This document shows positions 42,601-55,000 of a stretch of DNA of 64,000 bases, one piece after another. The stretch's first letter is position 1. The number at the start of each line of letters is the position of its first letter. This stretch comes from Cytospora piceicola (lineage: Eukaryota; Ascomycota; Sordariomycetes; Diaporthales; Cytosporaceae), in contig JALQBC010000019.1 of the NCBI GenBank assembly GCA_023375675.1, positions 682,001-746,000 of the forward strand, given 5' to 3'. The notes beneath the pieces were generated by a model, which had not been told where the DNA came from, ran no database searches, and worked only from the letters and a program-made list of their open reading frames with translations. The translations under genes and the position numbers were made by a program.

Positions 42601-44248
42601 CGTTTATATATCTTTTTAGAATCGTTAGTTCTGTTCTTATATTATATTAGCTTTACCTTTTATATAAAACTACTGTAAGCCTTTTATAAGGCCTTTACTT
42701 ACCGAAATACGTTATATAATAGCGTTAGTTTAACCGATTCTTTATATTAAGATATAAATACTATTATAAAGTTAGTTTTTAAATTAACCTTTACTTAAAA
42801 GGAAACAATAAGATAAAGTAGCAGGGAATAGCTACTTTAATAACACTTATATAGCGCCGGTATATATATTTAAAAAGGAAAATTACTTTATAACGCCGGT
42901 AATATCGGTCGGGCTTTATATAAAAATAGTAAGGTCGGTATACGCCTGCTTACGTTTATAGCGTTAAGCTTAAAAAGTCGCTATAATAACGCTTATATTT
43001 TTTAATAGCTTTTATTAAGTAGCGGTAAAAATATCGAAGATTTAATAACAGATATTGTTATACTAATATATAAAAGTAGCCTTATAGCTTTTTTAAGCTT
43101 TGTTTTTCTTATAAGCCTCGGTTATAATATATCTATAGCCTTTTATTATAGCTATTATCTTATAGATAGTATAGCGTAAGTTTATAAACCCGGTATATAA
43201 ATATTCGCTTTAAAAACACTTAGTATAGCCGCGACTATATATAAAGTAACCGTTATTATAACCTCGAATATAATCTATTTTATTATAGTTATAAACGTAA
43301 CCGAAATAAGGTAAATATAGAAAGTTAAGTTACTTTAAACCTTACGTATCTTTATTATCGGAATCGTTAATAATAATAAAGCCGTTAACTATATATTAGC
43401 CTTTTTATAAATATATTAGTACTACGTGTTTATAGTATACCTATAAAAGTATTAGAAAAGGTTTTTACTTTAAAAAGACTGCTATTATTATAGCTGTTAA
43501 AACTATTACTATCGTTACTACCGGGAGGTAAAAAAAAGGAAAGGGCGATTATAAATATAATTAAGAAGGTTTAAAAATTAATAGTTATCGATAATAATTA
43601 ACACGCTTCGAAAATACGTTTAAGGTTAATTATTAATAAAGATTAAGTTAATAAGGTAGTTAAATATAAAAAAGAAAAGAAGTAAAATACGATATAAGAT
43701 AAAGGTAGAGTATATATAGGTTAATATTTAGCTATTACTAAAACGGAAGAACTTACGTTATAAACTGTTTATAAAACGTACTTTTTACGTTACTAAGATA
43801 TACCCGGTTACTAAATAATATAAGGTTTTAACGCTTATAAGGCGTATATTACTATAAAGCTATTACTAGTTACGTTAGTATTAGCTACTTAATAGTATAT
43901 ACTTTTATATAGCTAACTATACTACCTTATCTTAATCGGGCTACTTACGCTTCCTGTACCGGGTAGTTCTTTATTAACTATCTTAAGCCCTCGGTAAAGA
44001 AAGGCTATATTATAAGCTCGAGCCTTAAGGCTTACGTATAAGGTTAAGGAATAAAACTATAATCCCTTAAAGTATAGGACTATAGCAGGCCCGTAAAGGG
44101 CTTATAATACTTTTATAGTAAACCTTCTGTAATATATATATAGTAAAAAGAAGTTCCTTTTTAAAGAACTTCTTTCCTTCTTCTTTATACTTCAGAATAC
44201 ATCCCTTTAGCACCTACTTACTATCGTATCGTAGGCTAGCCCTTAACA
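36666..44248 (+). mobile_element. Gypsy-1, Ty3/gypsy LTR retrotransposon, RIP-dead
   Basis: A 7,583-bp element bounded by 241-bp LTRs (36666-36906 and 44008-44248), both starting TATTATA(A/G)GCTCGAG and ending in CTTTAATA or CCTTAACA. It is flanked by a perfect 5-bp duplication TTAGT (36661-36665, 44249-44253). The terminal TG has become TA, as RIP would do. The interior carries a plus-strand reverse transcriptase relic at about 39020-39420: RFYINYCALNK, LTTFCIRFGLFE, then DDYVTVYLDNLLIF (39390-39413 for the active-site YLDN, formerly YxDD). Every long frame is broken by TAA/TAG. It inserted in the small foldback element whose ends are at 36014 and 44903. Confidence 0.88.
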
Positions 44249-44321
44249 TTAGTTACTTATTAACTTACTTAATTACTTAATAATTAACTAGCTAACTTAC
44301 TAGCTTACTTACTAGCTAACC

Positions 44322-44367
<46 letters not shown>

Positions 44368-44370
44368 ATT

Positions 44371-44690
44371 CGAATCTAAAGGCTTATATAAGCCTTCGGT
44401 AAAGAAAAAGGAAGGGAAAGGCTAAGGTTCGGGTTAAGAACCTTAAGAACCTAGAGAATTAAAACTATTAGCTTTAATAGTAAGCCTACCTTAAGGGCTA
44501 CGATTTAATTAAATATACCGTTTAATAGCCTGTTTTCTACAGATTCAGACTTAAGTAAGTACGTCTTAATCTAATTAAAACTCAAGCGTGCATCTTAGTT
44601 CGAACTTAAGGTCTGCTATAAAGGGCCTTATCGTAGGCCTTATCGTAGGCCTTAAAGTGACCGTAAGCCTTCCGGCAGGCATTAAAGGCC
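44371..44690. repeat. Dispersed repeat unit R with palindromic core
   Basis: A unit beginning with the perfect 18-bp palindrome AAGGCTTATATAAGCCTT (44379-44396), followed by AAGGAAGGGAAAGGCTAAGG and a Ser/Leu-codon-free AT tract. Related copies: about 61330-61545 and 61555-61780 (tandem, same orientation) and, inverted, about 62275-62480 and 63125-63240. Variants of the palindrome are at 45031-45048, 61533-61550 and 63220-63237. Together they give the block a foldback character. Confidence 0.7.
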
Positions 44691-44699
44691 TTAATATTG

Positions 44700-44903
44700 C
44701 TAGTGTATTTAGTTACAGAACGACTAGAATTACTACTTTTAACAGCTAATCAGATCCTTTAAACAGGTGCTGTAGCGAATTAATATAATTATAATTCAGA
44801 GCTAATCAGAATTAAAAACAAGTAGTATAAATCTTAAGGGTAACAATTTTCTATATACTCGACCGCCTTATAAAACAAACATTAACCTTCTTAACGGAAG
44901 GCA
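44700..44903 (-). repeat. Internal inverted copy of the left end
   Basis: Reading on the minus strand from 44903, TGCCTTCCGTTAAGAAGGTT and the next 85 or so bases follow the left end of the block (36014-36117) closely, including AATTGTTACC and TGTTTTTAATTCT. A further inverted partner, in plus orientation, is at about 61820-61999. The flanks ATT|GCC at the left and GGC|ATT at the right would allow a 3-bp duplication, but that is weak. Confidence 0.7.
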
Positions 44904-47900
44904 TTTACTAGCGAACTTACTTACTTACTTACCTACCTACTTACTTACTTACTTACTTACTAGCTAATTTACTTACTAGCTAATGTACTTACTTACTAGC
45001 TAATTTAATAGTTAACTTATTTTAAATTTAAAGGCTTATATAAACCTTCAGTAAATGTTACAATGCACTAGAATAATAGAGGTAAAGCTGTAATTCTAAT
45101 GTAGATGTAAGCATTTTAGCTAAAAAGGAAGGGAAAGGCTTAAGCGTAGCTAAGGCCCTTCTTAAAGGTTTAAATATTAAGGTACGGTAAGGCCTAGTAA
45201 GTCACTTAGTTTATATATAGGCGTTAAGTTAGGTAACCTTTAGCCTTACGCCGTTCTGTTATATTACCTTTTTATTAAAAACAATAAGCGGTAAGTAAGT
45301 TAAACTACTAGCTTTTAAAGTACGACTGTTTTTCTAAGTAAAGGTAAAGTATTTTCGGGATAAACTATTACGTTAAAAGCCTATAATCTTTAACAATAAG
45401 GCATTTCTATAATCGTATTAACTAATTGTTAGGTAGCTTTATATAGTTATTTACTTTATTAATCGTATACTTTTATATATCGCCGCCTTTAATAATATCG
45501 CTTTCCTTATAGCCTTATATACTCCCTTCCGTGTCTATAATAACGTACTATTATCGATATAGTTGTTATTAGTAATACTCGATCTATAGGCTATAGCTTA
45601 GTTATTTAAACGCTTTAAAAGTCTTTTATATTTTAAGTATTAATTATAAAACTCTTTTAATTTCTTAAGCGTGTTTTTAAAGTTAACCGCGTTATAGTAT
45701 TCTAAGTCGGGATTTTATTCTTACTATTAGACTTAATACTATAGTTAGTTATAATATACTTATAAAAATAAAACTTTATTTACTTTTTATTTATTAATAT
45801 CGTTTACCTTATTTACTAATAGCTATTTATATTTTTAGCTTAATATTAGGTTATTAAGATAAAGATAAAGGCGGTTAATATAAAATATATTCGATATTTA
45901 CTATAAATTAAAAACTTTTAATTTATATAAGTAACCTTTTATAACGTAGATATAATACGTTTAGTAGGTAAGTAGTATATCGAGCTTTTCGTTAAAATAG
46001 TCTGATAACTATAGCTTTTTAATAATAAATACCTTATCTTTAACGCCGAAACTAAGCTTATAACGGTATTTATTTACTTATATTACTATATAGTCTTATA
46101 TACGTTTTAACGTAGCTTAAGCCGTTTTAATATAGCCTTTTAAAGTATTTACTATCTGTTAAGTATTAGTATAAGTAAGCCTTTTTCGGGCTATAAAGCC
46201 TTTTATATTTAATATACAAGCCTTTTAATTAAATTATAAAGGTATTAAATAGCTGTAGCTAACTTTAAATAATATTATACCTTTTAATATATTATAAAAG
46301 ATATTAGCTTAAGCTATATTTATTGTAAGTAAGGCTTTAAGCTAGTTTTATTAGTAATAGTTAGTATATATTTACAGACGTTAATCTAACTATTTATAGT
46401 AGTTTTTAACGTATTTTATAAACTAAAAGTGTCTAGCTATAAATAATTTCTAAGTAAACTTTAAAATCTTTAATATCTTATTTCTAAAGTTTATAATAAA
46501 CTAAAGACTTTTATTTAAGCTAATAGTTTAAAATAAACTATATATTTAAAAAAGACTATAATAATATATCTATATAGTATTTTTAATAGTAGCTATATAA
46601 TAATATATAATAGACTATATTTTCTTTATTAGCTTATCGATAATATTAAATATATTATTATACTTAAACTTACTTATTAGTATATACTTAAAGTTTATAA
46701 TAATATAGTGTTATTTACGTAATAGTATAAGAAGTAAGCGAAAAAGACTAAAGGTTTTATTATAAAGTATTTTCGCCGAATAGTAAAAGTAGTTACTAAT
46801 ATAAATATCGATATCCTCTGCTATCTTAAGCTATTAATACTTAACGGTAATTAGCCGTCGGGTTTTATTATAGCTTAAGCAGGCTATAATAATCCTGCTA
46901 TATACCTTTTTAATAACTTTAATATAAAGGTTATTTTCCGCCGAAACGACTAATCGCCCTTTATAAAGTATATAGTCTTATAAGAATAACTAGTAAAAGG
47001 TATCTTTATAAGCTTTTTAACGGTATATCTTTAGGTTTATATCTAATCGGTTTACTTTTAACGTTACCTTAACTAGTAGTACCTTTAATAAAAGTAGTAC
47101 TTTATTATTCTACTTTATTATTCTCTTTTAAAACGTATAACTTATATATTTTAAAGGAGTCGGAAATAAATAGCTTAATAATAAAAATAGCTATATCTGT
47201 TAAGTTACCGTCTATATAACGGAAAATAGCTATTTCCTATTCGGCTTTATACTTAACTTTTAAGGTTTTTAGTTCCGTAGCTTTATATAATAAAGAATTA
47301 GCGATCGTATTATCTAGTTTTAGTCGGTAAGTTATTATATAATAGTATTACGAAAAGGTTTCGGCTTAGTTTACTTAACGCTAATTTAGTAGGCGTTTAG
47401 TTATAAAATACTTAAAGGCCTAGTAGTTTATAATAATAGTAAATAGTTAAAGCTTTTACTAGCTAATTAACTTAACGCGCTATACCTTTAAGGCCTATAT
47501 TATAGCTATTAACTCTTTATTATAGATTAAGTAGTTAAAAGCAGGCTTATATAAAGTTTTAAAGTAGAATATAATAAGGTATTAAATATTATTATAGGTG
47601 TTTTAAAATAGAATATTAGCTAGTACGTTATCGGATACGTCTGTTTTAACTTTAAGTTCTTTATTTATATAATAATGTTATAGTAAAGGTATATTAATTA
47701 ATATATCTTTAAAGGACTAGTTAACGTTCTTTTCGGCCTTATTTTAAGTTTAAGCTATATACTTATATATTAATACTGTTAATAGCTTTATTAGTCGGCT
47801 ATATTTAAAAATAAACTTTCGGTAAAAGTTATAAAACCTTAAAAAGAACTATACCTTTTTTATAGTAATCGGAGCCTTTTAGTTTTAAACTATTAAAATC

Positions 47901-50195
47901 TTTTTAAAATCTATTACTACTCTGTTAATACTAATAATAAAGCTTAAATACTTAGTCTTTATTATATAAAACTTGTATTTTTTAAAGTCGGTATATAGTC
48001 TAGCTATATAAAGCTTTTTAAATATTTACTAAATATATTTATAATATTCTTTTAATAAATTAAAATAAATTAAGATATCGTCGATATATATATAAACTTA
48101 CTTATTAAAGTATTTTTAAAGTTAGTTATTAATAAATCTTTAAAATATAGTTAGCTTATTAGTTAAGCCGAAAGGTATTACCTTATACTTATATAAGCTA
48201 TAATATACCCGGAAGGTTATTAATTTCTTATTTTCTAGTTAAGCTATTTTAATCTTATTAAAGGCTTATTTAATTTTAATTTTAATAAAGATTTTCGCTT
48301 TTAAAATTTAAAATAATATTTTTTCGATTAAAAGGAGTAGGTATTAGTCCTATTTAATAATAGTGTTTAGTTTCTAATAATTAATATAAAATCGTAGCCT
48401 TTTATCGGCTTTATAAGAGAAAAGTACTAAAGAAGCTTATAAAGCTATATTGCTTTCGATAAACTCTTTTTTAAAGCTTTTAATAATATACTTTCGATAT
48501 ACTTTAAGCTCTTTTAATAATATCTTATATAAGAAAGAATACTTTAGATTTTCAGGTTTAGTTCTTTTCTTTAAATAAATATAGTAATCGATATACCGGG
48601 AAAAAGTTAATATATTAGATTTATATTTACTTTAGCTATTAAGCAGATAGTAATATTTAAACGGTATTATTTATAATACTTTCTATTAAAGTTCCTTTTT
48701 ATTATATAGTAAAGTTTCTTTATACTGTTTTGTTTATTTATTTATAATTAACTTTTCGATTTTATATAGGTTTATATAATTAATTAAGTCTTCCGATTAG
48801 TTAACAGTTTTAGTAAATAATAAAGTATTTACTATATATACGTTAATCCGGTATTTATACTATTTAATTCTATTTCTTTATAAGATATAAGCTTTTTAAA
48901 TATTATACTATATCTTTAAAAGGTTTTTATAGTAACGTAAAGGTAAAGATAATAAAAGGATTTATTTAAACTTATATATATTCGATAAGTTAAGCTTATA
49001 TAGCTTATAGTCTATAGTTTTTAAACCTTTATCTTATAATAAGTAAGACTATATAAAACTGTATACTAGTAAGCGTAATATAAATAAGTATTATATTTTA
49101 AGTATCGGTAGTTAAATAAAAACTATTTCTAGTAACGTTTCCGGTATAAGCTAACTATTACTTATTATAGCGTGTTTTAATTCTTTAATACGCTATTTAA
49201 TTAATTATCGTATTATACGATAATATAAGTCTTTATCTTTTACTCTTTTTTATCTTTATTAACGTTTATTATTATAATTTATAGCTTGTTTTTATTAACA
49301 GATTTCTTTATTTTATTTTAAGTTATATATTTAATATATATTATTATTTATTAGTATACTTATAAATTTATAACTTAAGATTTTACTTTTTAAGATAATA
49401 AAAGTATTAACTAGTATAGTCGATTATAATATCGTAGTACTTAAACTATTTCTTATTAAAAATAATATTATATTTTATATTAAGTATAAAAAAAAGAAAA
49501 ATTAACTTTATCTTACTATATACTTATAATATATCAACTATAGCTATATTTAACAGTTAAATAGATTTACTATTATACCTCTTTATTATTTATAAGTTAA
49601 ATCTTATAACCTGTTAAGGTTAAAGTAATTTGTTTACTTATTATATAAATTTTAAATTTATAAATATATATTCGCCTGCTTTTATATTAATTAAAGCTTT
49701 TATAGTTAAGAATAGTTTATTATTAACTATTAAGTATAGTATAGTAAAGGTATTAATCTTTAAATATTTTTAAAATAAATCGAATAGTGAATTATTTAAC
49801 TACTTGTTTTTTAATACTGTATACTGTTTACTTTATATCGATATATTCTTTAAAAGAGAATTAATATATTTTAAAGTTACTTGTTTTTTAAGTTATTATT
49901 ATTGCTCTTTACGTTTAGCTTATTATTAATCGACGTAGTAGTTAGTAAAAGCTATTAAAAGAAGAGCTTACTATATAAGTAATTAATATAGTTACTTTAT
50001 TAAGCTAGCTTCCTGTTATTATTCTTAAGAGCGTTAAAATACTCGAATAATCGATAACCTTCCTTATTATATATAAAATACTTTTCTTTTTTAACTAGTT
50101 TTTCGAACTCTTTCTTATTTAACGGATTAGCGATAACGATATTATAATAAAGCTATTTAAACCCTTTATATCTTTTCGACGTATATATAAAGGGC

Positions 50196-51822
50196 TGGCC
50201 TACGGTTAAGAATCTAGTAGGTGCCTACTAGAAGTATTATTCGAGCTATTTAGAAAAGAGAGAGAATACTTAAGAAGGCTAAGTACTTAAGATAACTAGA
50301 TATACTAATTAGTATCCTATATATTGCTAACTAATCCTATACGCTTTAAAGGGTATTAGCTTATAATATATCCTCTTTTTCTATTAATATAATACGAATA
50401 TATTATAGGATATTATAGAATACGTTCGCGTTAAAAGAAATAAAAAGCGATATAAAGTTTTAAGACCCTTACGACGTTATAGATATACAGTCTTTCGTTA
50501 TACCGTAAAACGCTCTTTAGCTAAAATAACGGTCTTAATCTTAAGCTAACGCAAATAAAGTATTTCCTTTTTTAATTTAAAGATTACTTAATTAGTATAT
50601 ATACGTTTTTAGCTATATATTTACTAAAAGGTTAAAATATACCTACTTTATCTAGCTAATTAAATCGCTGTATATATTATAAGGCTGCTATAAGCACTTA
50701 AGGAATATCGTTAACGGCACTGCTATAGAAATCTAGCTAAGTAACGTAACCTTATAGTACTTTAGTTAACGACGGTTTAATTTCGGTTTATACTTATAAC
50801 CTTCTTACGTATAACGCCTTAAGACCTTTAAATCTATTATTTAAAATTAAAATCGTCGCTCTCTATAGTCTTTATTATAAATATATTTGTTTTACTTTAC
50901 TTCTGCCTTAAATAATTTCGTCGGAGGTAATTTATACTACTATAAGTATAATATTATCTCTTTAAAACTTATACGATATCGATATATATCGGATTAAGGT
51001 AGTTCGAATTAAAGATAACCGACGTAGTTAGTATAAAAGAGTTAAAAAAAGAAAATACTCAGTTAAAGCTATATAAACAGCTAGTAAACTTAAAGTAAAT
51101 ATCCGGCTATATCTCTTTTTTTAGCCGTTTACGTATTATATATAATATATCTATAGCTAAAAGAACAATTTTATAATTATTAAGTTAAGCTTTAACCTTA
51201 GCTTTAAAAATAGTTTACTTTTATCGATTTATATATAAACCTATCTTTTCTACGTTTTATTTTATAGTAATAAGACGAAGTATAGCTTTTTACTATCGGT
51301 AAAGTTTATTTAAAGTTTTATTTATATACTAAAGGAAAGTAGCCGGCTAATTATTAAAGCTTATAATATATAAAATATACAGTAAAAACGAAGGTTATAA
51401 AAAGCTATTTAGTCGACTAAACGTATAAAAAAACTAGATTTAAAAACTCCTGATTATATTCTTATCTACTGTAAACTTCGTATATATTAAGACTAGCTAT
51501 AACTATAAGGTTTATAGTATACTAGCTATTCGGGAAGGGGAAGAACTTATTAGTTTAATTCTATAGTAAATAAAAGCGGTTTTGTTATAAAATTCGGTAT
51601 AATTCTAATAAAGCCGGTTAGAAAAAAAGCTTAAATAAATATAAAAAGCTAGTTTATAGTTAAAAATCTAATAAGTACTTATTAAAAGTATTATTCGAAC
51701 TACTTAAAAAAAAAAGAGAATACTTAAAAAGGTTAAGTACTTAAGATAATTAAATATACTAATTAGTATTCTATATACCGCTAACTAATCCTATACGCCT
51801 TAAAGGGCACTAGCTTATAATA
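50196..51822. mobile_element. Small LTR-flanked element (TRIM-like)
   Basis: Two direct repeats of 173 bp, 50196-50368 (TGGCCTACGG...TTATAATA) and 51650-51822 (TAGTTTATAG...TTATAATA), enclose about 1.28 kb without recognisable coding relics. The right copy shows G-to-A and C-to-T changes. The flanking pentamers AGGGC and GTAAA do not match, so the insertion boundary is not proven; it may be a deletion derivative or a product of recombination between copies. Confidence 0.65.
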
Positions 51823-52024
51823 GTAAATATAGGTATATTAGTCTAAGTTATATTACTAGTCGATAATCGGTTATTTTTATATTAAATAGAAGTATATATG
51901 TTTTCTTTTTTAGCTTTAACTGCGATAGTAGCTTAAGTAGTAATAAAATCTATTTATTAAGTAAGTTAAGAAAGCTTTATATATTCTATAAAGTTATATA
52001 AAAATTAAACGGTTAAGGTGTTTT

Positions 52025-55000
52025 TATAGAAGATACGTTAGGGTATGGTGTTTTATTGTGCTGTCTGGGTGTGTTACTTTCTAAAAGTAAACTATTTAAA
52101 GGGCCCTACAGAATCCCCGAGGTAACCAGGCATTCTACTAGGCGGTTAAGCATAGCCGGCAGGCACGTAGCCGGCAGGCAATCTGTAAAGGGTCTAGACC
52201 TTATATGCGCTGCTATAAGTGCTAGGTATAAAAAAAGCGTTTTAACGTTTTCGTTAAAGTCTTTTATTTAACTCTTAATCCTTTTCTTTTTTCTTTATTC
52301 TATTAGATTAGTTTATAAAGTCGACCTTACTTACGTTTTAAAATATTAAGTAATTTAACCGTATTAATTAACATCTTAAGTACGATATATCGAGCCTTAT
52401 AGTTATTAATAAGATCTTTATAATACTTAAGGGCAGATAGAGGAAGTTAAGCGTTATTTTTAGCGGTATAGCCTTTTTATCGAACTAAATACTTAATAGT
52501 CCTTTAACCGCGACCCCGACAATTAATTTTCTTATTAAACACCTTTTCTACTTTATAATACTATTTATTAAAAACAGCTAAGCTTTCGCTATTATAATTA
52601 ATAGCTTTTAAAATAGGCGTTTATCGTTAAAAAGTATTATTATCGCTATCGTAAAGCAGAAGATATTAAATACTAACTATAAGGTATACCTTAAAGGTTT
52701 TAAGGAAGTTAAGTTAATAAGCGAGGGTATTTACTTTTTTAACTACTTTAAAAAGGCTAAGTTTTAAAAGAGTTAACTTACCTTATCGATATAAAGGTTT
52801 ATAGGCTTTTTTAGTTTTTAACTAAACTTTATTATCTTTACTAAACTTAAGTTATCGATGTTTTAAATCGTATAGTCGCTTTATTTTAATAGCGATAATG
52901 TTTATCGATAATTATATATTACGTTGTAAATATTATCGTATAAAACGGATTTCTGTTTATTATCGGGAAAGGAGATTTATAAGCTTATTAGAAGGGGCTA
53001 GAATTTTAAATCCGAATAAAAACTTATAAAGGCTTATATTTATCGTACGAGAATATACTTCGTTTAGATTTTATTATAAAAAAGGAAGTATATTTACCTA
53101 GTTTTCTTTATTATATTTAACGACGTAGTAACGAAAAGTAAGTTTAACTATTTAATTCTTATATTTAGACTAACCGTCCGCTTAAGAATAGTAAGCTATA
53201 GTTATTATAAGCTTAATACTAAAGCCTTTTTATAGCTATTACTAAAAGCGTAAAAGAAACTTAGTATTATAGTCTAAGATAATTATTTTAAGGTATAACT
53301 AATTAGTTAGTAACAGTTAACGTATAAAAACCTTAGCTTACTGTTTAGCCTTATATTTTATATAGCTAAGGATAAGTAGAGTTCGTTTCGAGGTTTTATA
53401 AGTTACTATTAGAAGAGTATTATAACTATTAAAGTTTTTAACTTACTAAGGAGTTCCGATCGATAAAACTAATAAAAAGGTAATAACAAAGTCTATAATA
53501 ATAGTATATATAGGCTTTTTAAAAGCCTAAATAGGTTTAAAATCTTTAATTAAACGTTAATTATCCTTCTGTTACTTATTATACTAAAGACACTTCTTAT
53601 AATACTTATCGACTAAGGCTTTTTTATATTAAAAGTATAAAAGTTTAAGGTCTATTATTATACGGTTACGACTAAAATAATACTTAGTATTATAAACTTC
53701 GGCTAGAAACTCTTATACTAACGTAAAGGGTATAACTAATTATTCTCTACCGTTATTATCGCAGTTATAAAGAAGTCGATTATTTAAATAAAATAAATAG
53801 CTAAGCTTCGAAGCAGTTATAACGTTTTTATTATCGACGACGACGTTTAAGTAACGACTTAATAAACTAAGGGTTTTTAATCTTTAAATAATAGATTTCT
53901 ATATAAAATTTTACTAATATACCTTTTTAAAACGTAGACGTATCTTATTATTTATCTAAGCTTTAGTAATAAAAAGAGTTATATTAGCTAAGTTTATAAA
54001 GACTAGATTAGGTATATATACTAGCAGTTTATTAAATATCTAATTTAAAGTAGGTAGTTCTTAGCTTTATTAAGCTATAATATCCTTAAGAGTTAATAGT
54101 CGAGAAAGTATATTTAAAACTAAATTAAGGCGTTTAAAAAGATAATAAACATCTAGCCGGTATATATCTAAATATATCGTTACGTTAATTAAACGGCGAT
54201 TAGTATAGTCTATAAAGGTAATATTTAAGGTCGAATAATTAATAATACCTTTAATAAATTTATAATTAGTTAAAACTATAATAAGGTAACGGCTTCCGAC
54301 TAATATAATGTAAAGTCTTTTATAGGCCTATATAAGGTATATAACTTTTAACTCCGACAGGCTATAATTTAACTTTACCTATATAAGAGATCGGCTAAGA
54401 AATATAATAAGTTTAATAGCTGTAGCCGGGATATAATCTCGTTTCTATTTATAACCGTCTTTAAGATAAAACGCTATTATACTAAATCCGTACTATAAAC
54501 TGCCGTTAATTTAAAGAAATAAAGGCTTATTAAGATTTATATAATATAAACGTATCTCTTTATAAACGAATTTCTAAAGATTTTTAAATACTTAGCGTTC
54601 TGTTAATATCGGTTTAAAAGTTATCGTTTTAATATAATATTACTATTTACCTTAATTACTAGTAGTAATACAACTAGTCTTACGACTTTATACTAATAGC
54701 GTAGTTTTACGCTTTTAAAGAAGGTCGGTAATTTAAGTATAGTAGGGAATTATAAGCTTTAGAAAACCTATTATACCGAGATAGGTTTCTAAAGCTTTAA
54801 AGGTTTATAGAAACTTAAGGTTATAGAAACCTTAGGTACGTTCTTTAGTAGTAAAAAGACTTAAAACGTTAATATAAAAACTAAAAAGTTTAACTAACTA
54901 AAATCTAATATATAATTTATCGGCTAAAATAGACACTTTACGGTTTTAAAATACTTTAAATACAGTTTCTAAGTAATATAAATAATCTTTAAAAGAGTTT

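Noticed and set aside
52056..52271. Open frame of 71 codons within the block
   Set aside because: It lies inside the left LTR of gypsy-C and has no recognisable motif.
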